This document shows positions 37,601 to 49,600 of a stretch of 64,000 nt of DNA, piece by piece. Numbering within the stretch: the stretch's first letter is position 1; each line of letters opens with the position of its first letter. The DNA comes from Todiramphus chloris collaris (lineage: Eukaryota; Chordata; Aves; Coraciiformes; Alcedinidae): NCBI GenBank assembly GCA_025345505.1, contig JANVCC010000261.1, positions 4,846,929 to 4,910,928 of the forward strand, read 5' to 3'. The notes under the pieces are model-generated. The model made no database searches, was not told the origin of the DNA, and saw only the letters and a list, made by a program, of their open reading frames with translations. Position numbers and translations under genes: made by a program.

Positions 37601-40600
37601 GCGATGGGGAAGGAGAGCAGCAATGAGTTATTTAATCAAGAGGCTTTTCTGATTTAGTCACAGGCCTCTCTTTGTAGCAATCATCTCCTCCTGCCTCGCA
37701 GGATAACTCTACTCTGTATTAACTGGGTCACCTAATGCCAACAGAACATGAATAAACAACCTGATAATTCAGTTGACTTCTGTCAGCATTTCTGTGCAAG
37801 ATGTCCACACTCATTTTCTATGCTTTTTAAAAATTCTATGCTCCTTATTTACTATTTTCTTAAATTGGTAACTCCGGTCCAATAGCTTCCATGCCTAAAT
37901 CCTTATAATTGCATACACAGACTCATCTCTTGCAGATTTCAGATGCAGTACCCAGACTTGCTAATGTTGATAAAATTCAATGTTGTGAACAGGCCTGTAA
38001 TTAAGCTCCTTTTCACATCACCCTTATATTGGCAAAGATGAAATCATTTGTGGAAAAACATTAACATTGCAAAGATCCTTTGCTAGCATTTCTTTGTTCA
38101 GGCAATTTCATAAACTTTAGCACCCTGCCTTCATTACACATTTTCCAGGTTCAGTGCACATTTTGATTAGCCAAAGATCAGGAGGATTGATAAGGTCTCA
38201 AAGGCAGGAAAAAAATTTAAATTTGGAGCAGCAGATAAAGGAAAGAAAATTGGGTGTCAAAATGCGCAAGATAAACACACCTGAAATAACCTCTTCGACC
38301 ATCCAGTGATTTTTGATGGGGCTAGGAATAAGGTTGGACTCAATGATCTTGAAGGTCTCTTCCAGACAAAACTATTCTATGACTCTATAGCATTCTAGTT
38401 GGGCCTGAAGTTATTTAATGAACACTTATGTCACATACAACTGCTGAAGTTAACCATTCAAAATTTAAAAGGGTGTATCCTAACCCAAGGTATCAATATT
38501 TATTTCTTACTGTATTCTACACCTCCAAGAAGCAGTTCAGGAGATCAACTGAAAATTAAATTCTATAAAACAAGGTATGGACCTTCAGGTGTGAAACCTT
38601 GGCTGCTCATTGCAGCTCCCCCTCTACCCAACTACCCTTCTACTTGAAGGCAGCCCTGGACCTTCCCTCATCCCCGAGCGCTTGCACACAAGCATGGAAG
38701 ACGCTGCTTGGCTTCTGTAGGCCAGCAGCCCTGGCTGAGCAGTTCTTCACCATTCCCCCTCGGAGGTCATGGCACATGGTGCAACCACGGCAAACCGCTC
38801 CCTTCCACACTCAACAGCCCTGCCAAGCGAGCTGGTGCCAAGCGACTGGGGCACTGATCACAGAAAGCCAAACCATTAAGTACAGGTCTCTTTAATCTGC
38901 AGAGAGAGTTAAGGGCAGAGCAGGCACAAACATTTGATCCCCAGGTATCCTCTAATTTGCAGCTGAGGAGCCCTCCCAGCGCGTGCTGAGCTGGCCCGCA
39001 CCACCACTGCCCGCAGACAGGGCAGGCTGGGCAGCACTGATACACTCTGCACTATCTTCTGCCCTCCTTTGAAAGCAACAAAGCCTTTTGAATTTCTACA
39101 GCAAAGCGTTCTGAGCTTTATCAAGTCCAGACAAATCAAAAGAAATGGACTTTTGCTTGGCTGCTCGGGATAGGCTCTTAAATGAGCATGATATTCCAAT
39201 TTCAGTAACAGATAAAAACCAGCTAAATAACCTGAGCATTTCAGATGGTATCAGAGACAGCTGGATAGAACTTAATTGCAACAGAGGATGCCTAGGGATT
39301 TCTAATTTAAAATTTCCTGGAGGTAAAGGAAAAAAAACAAAGGCGCTTTACTGCACATTCATTCTGAAACATCGGATTTAGCATCAGCTCAGAGGTAAGC
39401 CTCCCATTCTAACAGAAGCTTTATTTCACAAAAGAACTCAAGGATGCTGGTTGGTAGAGTAGTGCAAAGTACTTGAGACAGCCAGATATCTAAATGGAGA
39501 TGAAAAATATTGGTAGACTTAATGACTCTGCCTTTGAGCACCACAATGGCTTTGCAGTCAATTAGTGCAACTGGGAAATGACTGCTAAGGCATTGCTCAG
39601 AGGGGCTATATAATCCAAAAGGTTAAATTCTCTCCAACATCATATCTTCTATGAAATTATTTTTATATAACCCACTCAGATATTCTGAGAAAGCACAAAA
39701 TTTTATACAAATGTTTTATATAAACACCAGCTGATAACCAGCTCTTTTCACTGACCACAGAGAACTGTATTGTAACCAGCACCAAAAATGGTACCAGTTG
39801 TTCTTCAAGTTGCCTGTTGATGTTCAAAAAGAAGCACAGAGCCCTGCCCCTGGAGTGGAGCAGCCCCATGCCCTAGAACATGCTGACAGCCAGTCTGGAA
39901 AGCAGTGTGGCACAAAAGGACTTGGTGGTCCTGATGGACACGAAGCTGAGCATGAGCCAGTCATGTACCCTTGCAGCAAGGAAGTCCAGCAGATTTCTGG
40001 GCTGCATTAGGGAGACCACTGCCAGCAGGTTAAGAGAGGTGATTCTCTCCCACCACACAACACTAGCAGGACACATCTGGGGTGCTGAGTCCAGTTCAGG
40101 GCTCCCCAGTACAAGGGAGACATGGCCATAGTGGAAAGAGTCCAACAAAGGATCACGAAGATGACTAAAGGACTGGACCACCTCAGACATAAGAAAAGGC
40201 TGAAAGAGCAGGGACTGTGCAGCCTGGAGAAGAGAAGGCTCGGGAGGATCTTTTCCATACTCAAAGGGAGGGTGCAAAGAAGATGGAGATGGGCTCTTTT
40301 CAGTGGTCACCAGTCAAAGGACAAGAGGCAATGGGCACAAACTGAAATACAAGAAACTCCATTTAAACAAGAGAAAAAAATTCTTCACTCAGAGTGATCA
40401 AACACTGGAACAAGATGTCCAGAGATGCTGATATCCTTGGAGATACTCAAAACTGGATACAGCCCTGCACAACCAGCTCTAGGTGACCCTGCTTTACACA
40501 GAGAGGTTGGACTGGACAGTCTCAGTTCCCACCTCCAAATTCTGTGAGTACTTCTGTTACAGCATGCTCTGATTTTAGGTCAGTGCAGGGTCCAATTAGA

Positions 40601-43600
40601 GTTTTTTTGTAAACAGTATCACAGCTACTTCAATTAGAACCTGCATAATATTTTGCACCTGCCCATGTAACACTAGCAGAGATGGGAAAAATAAATTCAC
40701 AGTTGAAAGACAAATGATTTTGTTCTTGTACTGAACTAAGGGAAACCAATCAGTTTTGACATGCATTACAGGTTTCTCTCGGTGGTGCTCCAGGAACAAT
40801 TACTAGGCAGTCCATCATAATTAAGTACAACCCCTTATTTCCAGCTTCACTATCCTTTTTGCTAAAGACATATGTTTTACAAACAGATACAAACTTCTCC
40901 AGTATAAAACAGTGGATGTTGGCACTGTGCAGGTTTCGGGTACAACAAAGCTGGGCTGAGAATTCCAGGACATTTTACATTACAAGCACAGTCTTGCAGA
41001 CAAGAGATCTATTTAATGTTTAGAGAGAAACCTTCCTTGCAGCTATACAAGTAATTAGTACATAATTAAATATTTATGTAAAATCCCAAGAAACCACGCG
41101 CATGAATACAGGGTAGATGTGCATGGGGATGGTGTGGAGGGCAATGGAGACCCTGACCAAGCACGAGACGTGGCTGAGCCCACACAACCACTGCTTCCAT
41201 GGCATGTGGGAATCACTCACAGGCTATCTTCAGCCAAATGAAAGGATTTCATACAATGAATATTCCTGATTCATGCCACAGAAGAAAAAACAAATCCCTC
41301 AAGAGGCCACAGAGCTAGCAATTTCTACACAAGCTAAAGGAAAATCTCTACCCACTTAGAGCAAAAAAGCAATAACAATAGATGAATTAATATTCTGAAC
41401 TAATAGTCACACACGCTTATTGTTGCAGCTACACTGGGATGCAAGAAACTGCTCCATTTAGGGCTGCTTAATGGCATGAGTGAAGATAAATGATGAAAAT
41501 GATGAAAGAAATTGTCTCAGACAAAATCTGACTCGACTTTCAGCATCCCAACATACTGCAGTGCAGATGCCTAATTATTTTATGGTACTAACTTCCCCTG
41601 GGTGGCAGAACCCCTCTATATCCAAAGAGCAGCATGTACAAATACCTGCAACTGAAGCACCTTGTACAAATTGCAGTGGAGCAATCCAAGCAAGGACACA
41701 CAGTGGAGTCTGCTTGTCAGATCAGAGTTTTGTTGATGGCACGACTCCCTCGCTTTGTCTTTACTAGACGGAGATTTGAAAGATGGGAACTGGTCACAGC
41801 CTTTTATCCATCACAAACGAAGACTTCTCTTTAGATTTAAAATAACCATCATTTTAATGACAACTATTAGTCATTCTCAACTCAAATCCCTCTTTTCTCT
41901 AGAAACATCTTAAAGCATGCAAGCATTCGTCTTCAACAGATGGAACTATTCCACACAAGATTAACAGAAGAATACAATTTAAAATGTTAAATGCTCTTAA
42001 AACCCTGCTGTCTGCTAACTACAAGGAGAAAGCAATCCCAATAGGAAAATCTGAAAGAAAAGATGTGAGGAAGCGCACACTGAAATATAAAAGATCAGGC
42101 AAAAATTTGGGCAACACATTCAAACCACACCCATGGCACACTGAAAATTAAGATGGCAATTTTCACCACAGTTTCTCAAACACAGGCTTCTTTCTAGAAA
42201 AAAAAAGAGAAAAGAAAAAAAAAAAATTCCTGCTTCTGCACTGCAGCAGCGTTGCTTTGTAGTTTAAATTCTCAGGCTCAGTGGGTTTAAAAATTAAACC
42301 CCCCCATGCTGGCAGAGGAGGTGTGTCTGTATTGAGGCTGAGACACTTTCCTCCCCACCTCCCAGGCCAGCACTGTCACTGCACATGCTGTTCCCGTCGG
42401 CTGGTGCAGCTCCTTGGCCTCGCATGAACTAGGCATAAAAGCATTTTCAGTGTGTCGCCCTGCCGCTCTTCCCAGCCCCAGCTCTGCCACGTTGCTCCTG
42501 GAACACCACATCACTCGGAGCAGGGGTGGCCATCACCAACACCAACTGCCTGCCACGTGGGGAAGAGGGTGGCATCTTTTGGTGGAAAGCAAGGCAAAAC
42601 AAAGCGTTAGTAGTCTTCTAGTGCCCCAGGAGTCCTAATCGTGTCACTAGCTGCTAAAATAAAGACTGGTTTTGTTGAGTATTTTTATCCCTCGAAATTA
42701 ATTTACAGCACGTCTGTCACAGTAGGATATACCATATCCCTAAAGAAAATCGGTATTTCTCTTGCATAATTGGCTCTTCGATGGCATGCACATTATATAT
42801 AAAGCATTCATGCACAAACAGTTCATTCTGCCCTGGTTATTTTCCCTGTCATAGCGTGAGTATTTTTAGCCCTCATGTGATCCTCCAGTATTTTCCATCT
42901 CTGCTTTAGTCATCCTGCTCTCACTGGGTATTTCAAACTAAAATCTTTAACAGCCTTCAGATCTAAGAATCTCTCACATTTTTAGCTTACATGTAAATAA
43001 TTAATTTTATTAAGCTGTCTTTTGCCCATGTATTTTTGACACCCCGCACCCATACGCGATCCAGAGCACGGATTTGCTCCGCGGATTTGCTCTGACATAC
43101 AGAAATACTTACATAAGACACTAAGCTAAACCCCTGACAACCCGATCACCATTTTCAATTTGATCAGATGAAGCTTCTCCTGCTATTTTCCGCAGAGAGC
43201 ATTAGAACCGGCACAAACAGCACTGCCCTAATATTTTAATCCCTTACCATGATTCTGACCCTACATCTGTAGGCTGTTTACCACCACGTTAGAGAGGAGC
43301 AGGGGCTGTAGGAGATGGAGAGGCGGCTCAGGGCTGGCAGATGGCATCCTAGCTACAAGCAGCTGTGCTGCTGTCGGCAGAGCGCCGGCAGCGGTGGTCT
43401 GTGCTGCTGGCTCCTCTCCTCCGAGGATGAGAGCACGCTGGTTCCCCCCACAGCGAGCTGCATTTACCTGGCAGAGCCTTGCTGCCTCTGTTTCTAGAAG
43501 CGGGCTTGTGCGAGCGGTGCCGAAGCCACCCGCCCGCTGTACCGCTGGCAGCTCGGCAACAAATCGGCTCTGTCTCTCGAGGAAGGGACGAGGCAACTTG

Positions 43601-46600
43601 AGGGTGGCACAGCAGATTAGTTGGAGGGACCTATTTATGCTGCCGTTTCCGAGCTGCATTATCCTTGACCTGTGCTGACTCTTCAGTCGGATTGCCTTTG
43701 GAAGGGGTAGGGCCGTGCTGGTGGCCTGCTCCCCAGTTAACACAGAAACCAGTACACTTTCACATTTCTCACAGTTTGGGTTACTTTAAAAGCATTTTAA
43801 ACAAACAAACAAATAAATAAATAAAGACCACACTCTGTGCTTGCAAAGATATAGGTAAATCATAGAATTGCCAGGGTTGGAAGGGACCTTAAAGCTCATC
43901 CAGTTCCAGCCCCCCTGCCATGGGCAGGGACCCCTCCCACTAGAGCAGGTTGCTCACAGCCCCAGCCAGCCTGGGCTTAAACACTTCCAAGGATGGGGCT
44001 CCCACCACCTCCCTGGGCAACCCCTTCCAGTGTCTCACCACCCTCCTGGGGAAGAAATTCTTCCTAATGTCCAACCTGAATCGACCTGTCTCTAGTTTTA
44101 ATCCATTCCCTCTGGTCCTATCACTGCCTGACAGCCTAAAATTCCCTCCCCAGCTTTCTTGTATCCCCCTTCAGACACTGGCAGGCCACAATAAGGTCTC
44201 CCTGGAGCCTTCTCTTTTCCAGACTGAGCAACCCCACCTCCCTCAGTCAAATACCCACGTATAGGTACGGAAAGTACCTACCTGATACCACGGGTCTTGT
44301 CAAGCCTCAGATTAAAATACCAAAAATAATTCTAACTCATGCCAGCACCTTTTTGGGTCAGCTTACAGAGCAGTCCCTAGGGATTTGACCACTTTCTTGT
44401 TACTTGAAAGGCATATCTTAGTCTACCTCTGAAAATACAGCGTTACAAAGCAGTTACGAAAAATTAAAGAGACCAGCACCTCCTTGAAAAACAAAGCTCT
44501 GCCAAAGAGCACTGGAAGAATTCTTCTGTAGAACAACAGGAATCATCTGAAATGCATCCGAAATTACTAATAGCTAAATAAATGATTCCTTTAGAAATGT
44601 ATATATTTGATCAATTCAGAACAGAGGTATTTAAAAATCTGTCAAAACCAAAAACATAGCATGAATGAGTACCTGTATGCCCTCTTGCTCCTGACACTAA
44701 ACAATAGGTGCATACATTTAGGTATGTCCACTGCACACTGTCTACAAACTTTTGGATTAAATTGAAAGAGCTTCTGTGTTCTTTATTTTTTCTCACTATT
44801 GCTTCTTTTTGTTTTGTTAATGAACTGAAACGAGGCAGTACTAAGATTTCAAAGCTTCAGTGTTAATGTAGAGCAAATCACGCAAATTAAAAATGACATA
44901 AAAGCAGCAAATGTACAAAAAAGAGGCTACTGTGGCAAACTGAGACAGATGCTGGCAATGCTTGCTGCATTGGTGTGAGAGGTTATTGCATCAAGCAGCT
45001 CACAATGTTTACTGGTCCCACAACAAAGTCAGTGGAAGTACAGCCGTGCCCAAAACCTCAGCCATTCCATCAAAGACCCAGGAAAGTAGAACAACCAAAT
45101 AATCAACATAAAAGCCACAGACAGCAGTGTAAACTAGGCCACCTGATGTACATACGGGCACATACTCCCTCTGTGAGATTGTATCATCAAGGAACACGAA
45201 GCTTCGGATGGGGTGGGGAGCTCTTAACCTGCTGCAGGACAACTCACAACACCTTCTCTTTTTGCCCTGTTCACCTAAATGGCTAAACTTGCTTTGCTCA
45301 CATGGGCGTATTATGGTTCCTATAACAACTGTAATACATTTCCAGCTAAGCGTGCACGTGCACAAGACAAAAGTACAGAAGCACATCATTCGTGGCAATT
45401 TCCTGGCTACCCAGGACTTGCTTCCACAACATCCCATTTTAGTCCCAAAGGGCAGGAGATGAGGCACACACAAGCTTGCAGATCCATATGGCACTCCTTC
45501 CAGAGTTTTCTCTATCAGCAGACACCCAACAAGTGCTCCCATCCTTTCAAGCAACCAGGCTACATGACATGGTGAGGTGAGGCACAAAGGCACAATACAT
45601 CAGTGAAATGAAACCGTGCTCTCCCAGAAACTGGATGAATGTCTGAATGACTGACACCAAACTGAAATAGTCGTGTGCTAAAATGCTAGCAGAAATAGAA
45701 GGCAGAACTGTCACTGCACCTAGCATCATGTAAGGTCTATACCCTCACACCTCAGCTCAACACAGAAATTAAACTACCATCCTGCCTGTCATACTTCTGG
45801 ACAGTACTTAACGATGAAGGGAGCTTTCCATGAAAAGCTAACTCCCACAGCCACAGGGTCTTACCAAAACCCATCCCACTGCCTCAGTTGTCCTATTCCA
45901 TACAGGGCTGTGAAGGCACAAGACATGCTCTTCATACAACCAGCAGCTCAAGACCACTGTGTTATCCTCCATATCACCTGGCTGGTTCCACTAATCTATT
46001 TCTCTAGGATTGTCACCTCTACAGCTTTAATTTGGATGACGTATTTGTGACTTTGGTAAAAACAGACCATCTGCAAGAAGAATTAAAAAGCACGGTAAAG
46101 CCTGTATTTAATAAAAGGATCTTTTTCCAATTTCTCAGCTTGACAGCATCGTGACATTAGCCCTTGGGGTTTTTTATTTTCAAAGGGAGTGCAAGACACC
46201 ACGTGGGAAATCAGAACATACCAGGCCCTGAAATTCAGAAGTTCAGGCACAAGATGGTCAAACCAAAGATGTGAACGAGCTTTAGAGCCCAGAGCAGCAC
46301 TGGCCTGCTATTAGGTGCTCGATTTCCTGGAAGCACTAATGAGCTGAAGGCAGTTGGCCAAGTATGCCCCACTTTGACGTCAGAAGAGATCGGAGCAGAA
46401 CGCTGAAATCCGGGTATGATCCCAGAGCATAAGACAGCCTAAAACTGAGGGTGCCACATACCTACCCCTTTGCCAGCACTGCTGCATATCTGGGCCCATG
46501 AGAAGACAGATCACAGATTTAAGCCAACTGAAAATTAACCCTTATATAAGGAATGGGTTAGCATACATAAGATAAACCCAGGACAAATCAGTAAAGGAAT

Positions 46601-49600
46601 TAAGTGTGTGTGCACACATGTTCTCTATGCACAAACCTACATGCACACAGGTAATCAATCCCAGTAACACTCATTTAGTGATTATTTCTTTTAGAATGCT
46701 CCCCAGTTCATTTAACTCTCAGTTACCAAAAACCAGCATCTGTTTAGTGAGCAGTCACACTCGTATTAGATAAACACCAAAGATCAGGCTCAGTCCTTTG
46801 GCTTGTTCTAGAAACACTGCTGTGGTTTAACTCCAGTAGGCAGACAAGCTCACTCACTGTCCCCCCGTGGGGTGAGTGAGAAGGGCAAAAGTGAGAAAAC
46901 TTGTATGTTGAGATAAAGACAGCTTAATAGGCAACGCAAAAGCTGTGCATAGAAGCAAAGCAAGATAAGAAATCCATTCACCACTTCCCATGGGCAGGCA
47001 GGTGTTCAGCCATCTCCAGGAGAGCAGGGCTCCATCACACTTAACAGTAACTTAGGAAGACAAGTGCCATAACTTCAAACAGCTCTCTCCTTTCTCCTCT
47101 TTCCCTCAGCTTTTATTGCTGACCATGATGTCACAAGGTTTGGGATATCCCTTTGAACGTCCCAGCGGTGTTCCCTCCAAATCTCTCTTCCACCTGCTCG
47201 CTGGTGGGGTGAGAGGCTGAAAAGACCGTAACTCTGTGGGAGCTCTGCTCAGCAACAGCTAAAACATCCCTGTGTTACCAACACTGTTTTGGTCACAAAT
47301 CCAAAACACAGCACCACACAATGTCCTATGAAGAAAGCTAACTCTGTCCCAGCAAAGCCAGTACAAACACAAAATGAAAAGACGACCGAGGTGTCTTTGA
47401 GAACGAGCAATAGTTGCATGTTCGCTTAAAAATGCTAGCATACCTGAACAATGAGCACACATGAAAACACAAATCAATTAATTTTTTTATTCCTTCTGTT
47501 CAGTTCTTGAGATTTAGAAGCATTTCACTTACCAAATAAAAAATAAATCAGCCTATGTCTCCAATTTGCTGTAAAGGTGGAGGTATGAGAGGAACCCACT
47601 CTAATGTTCTTGAACACACTTAAACATACCACAGTCATCAGCAAGAAGTTAAATGCCTTTGTCTCCACCATCAGACATCACTAGAACCCACATCATTTAC
47701 ATCAAGAGTTCAGTGGAGGAGACCCTACGCTCGGTAGGGCTGGGCCAAATTGAGGGCACCACGAGAAGGGAACTTCTGCTGTCTCAGATGCTAAGCCTAT
47801 GATGAGGAAAAAGAATGGCCCACTCACACAAGGAAATAATTTTTAACTAGTATTCATGTAAAACGGATCACAGTTTGTAATCGTCTTCAGAGACAGAATT
47901 CTTTAAGATGCAAAATACCTGCAGTCGGAGAGTTTGCATGGTGAGACTTTTTAGGCAGGTTGAAGATCTGTTCACCGGGATCTGGTGGGGGAAGAGCATC
48001 TTGGCCTTGTCGAGCTTCCACAGGATCATATTCCTTCCCATCATAGTTAGCATCAAAGAACTTCTTAAACCACTGAATGAAATCTAAGTTATCTTGGAAG
48101 CGCCCTTTAACCAGTTTTTCCACGGGAATTACCTGAAAGGTAGAATAAAGGTTCCAATAATACATCACTGTCATCTTTAAATATAAGAATTACATATACA
48201 CACTTACTTGGGAAAAAAAGTAAAATAAAAAAAATCTGCTAACTTTATCAGCATATATTCCTCTGCTATAGTCTTCTTCCTAAAAGAAAGAGAATTATGC
48301 TGGATTTGCAAGTGCTCTTAATAAGGAATAAAACCAAAATAAAGCCAAGACCCAGCCTTTGGAGTGGCTACACCACGGTGTATGTAAGCCTTTCCAACTG
48401 CTGTTCCACAGAGCTACTTCTTTCTTGTGGCAGTGACAGCCATGATGAATTAAGCTGTTCTGGGAGTAACACTATATTCACCTAAACCCAGAAATCCCTA
48501 GTTAATGGGCATGCTACAGTTGGGCATCCTACAAATGAACAGTCCTTCAAAAAAGTCCAAACAGGGAGTTTCTTGCTCTCTGTCCTACTGTTTGAACTAA
48601 AGACATGCTTAAGTTCAAACCAACCTACATTTTGGGAGTACATGTTCATCATACAAACTAACCCTGAGGTTTTAACCTTGTAATTTTTTTTCCATCCCAT
48701 ATATAGCTACACATAGAACACTTTGTGGACATGCAGAAGTTGACTAAGATGACTCTGAAGTTTTAGTGAAACAAAAGAAAGGCTATGAGGATGTCTCCAT
48801 ATGCTGTGAATTCTTCACAGAAATGAAACCTCCAGAAGGTGTCTTGGGCCAATACTGCAGTGCTCAAGCTTCCCAGATACTCTGGGCAGTCAGGGACGCC
48901 AACTGCAGAAGGAAGGTTGCCCTGCTTTGCTTAATTCATGCAGCCGATTAAAAAGTCAAGTTAAATGGATCCTAATGGCTCTTTAATGAATTCCACTTTC
49001 ATCTGAGAAAAAGGTATCTAAAACCATTGCCACATTCATTTTTTTCTTCAAGGTTAAGCCAGCTGTACAGCATTTTATAAATCCATTATAGTCCTACAAG
49101 GATTAACATAGCATTTTGCATTTCCTTTCAGGTTCTTCCATTTGTATCTTAATTCTACATTGAGAAGGTACAGTAAGTTTGCTACATACAGAAAAATTGC
49201 CCATATTAACTTTATTAGGCTTTCCAATGTTTCACAAGTAAATCACCCTGCAAACAGAAGTATCCACAACATTTCAGGAAACAACAATGGTTTTCCGTCG
49301 ATTTATGAAAGTTTTACAGGACTCTCTGTTAAGACTTTTTAAATTTCAGAATAAGGCAACACTAAAAGGCAGAGCAAAACCTTGAAAGGATATTCAGGTA
49401 GTGCACCTCTGTAAAACTAAAAAGTATGACAATGTAACTTTCATTACTCGTTTTTATCAACACAGAAATTTATCTTGGTGAGGCCATCAAGCTCTTACAT
49501 TCAAGCATAAATCAGTACCTTATGGTTGAACAAGCCATGTTCTAAGAGATTTCCACTCTTAACTTTACAAGATCACATGTGCTGTCCAACCTATAGAATC

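Larger units (their letters stand above)
36059..47918 (-). other. MAPRE2: Large intron (about 11.9 kb) of MAPRE2
   Basis: Between donor GTATTTTG and acceptor TTTTTCAG. It carries CR1 fragments at 38323-38391, 39835-40545 and 43859-44250, a solo LTR at 46818-47365, a GC-rich island with promoter-like features near 43.3-43.7 kb, and a 195-codon minus-strand open frame at 45009-45593 of no recognised family. Confidence 0.65.

Noticed and set aside
43868-44264. Two + strand open frames ([13 protein letters not shown] and [18 protein letters not shown])
   Set aside because: Antisense translations of the CR1 copy at 43859-44250.
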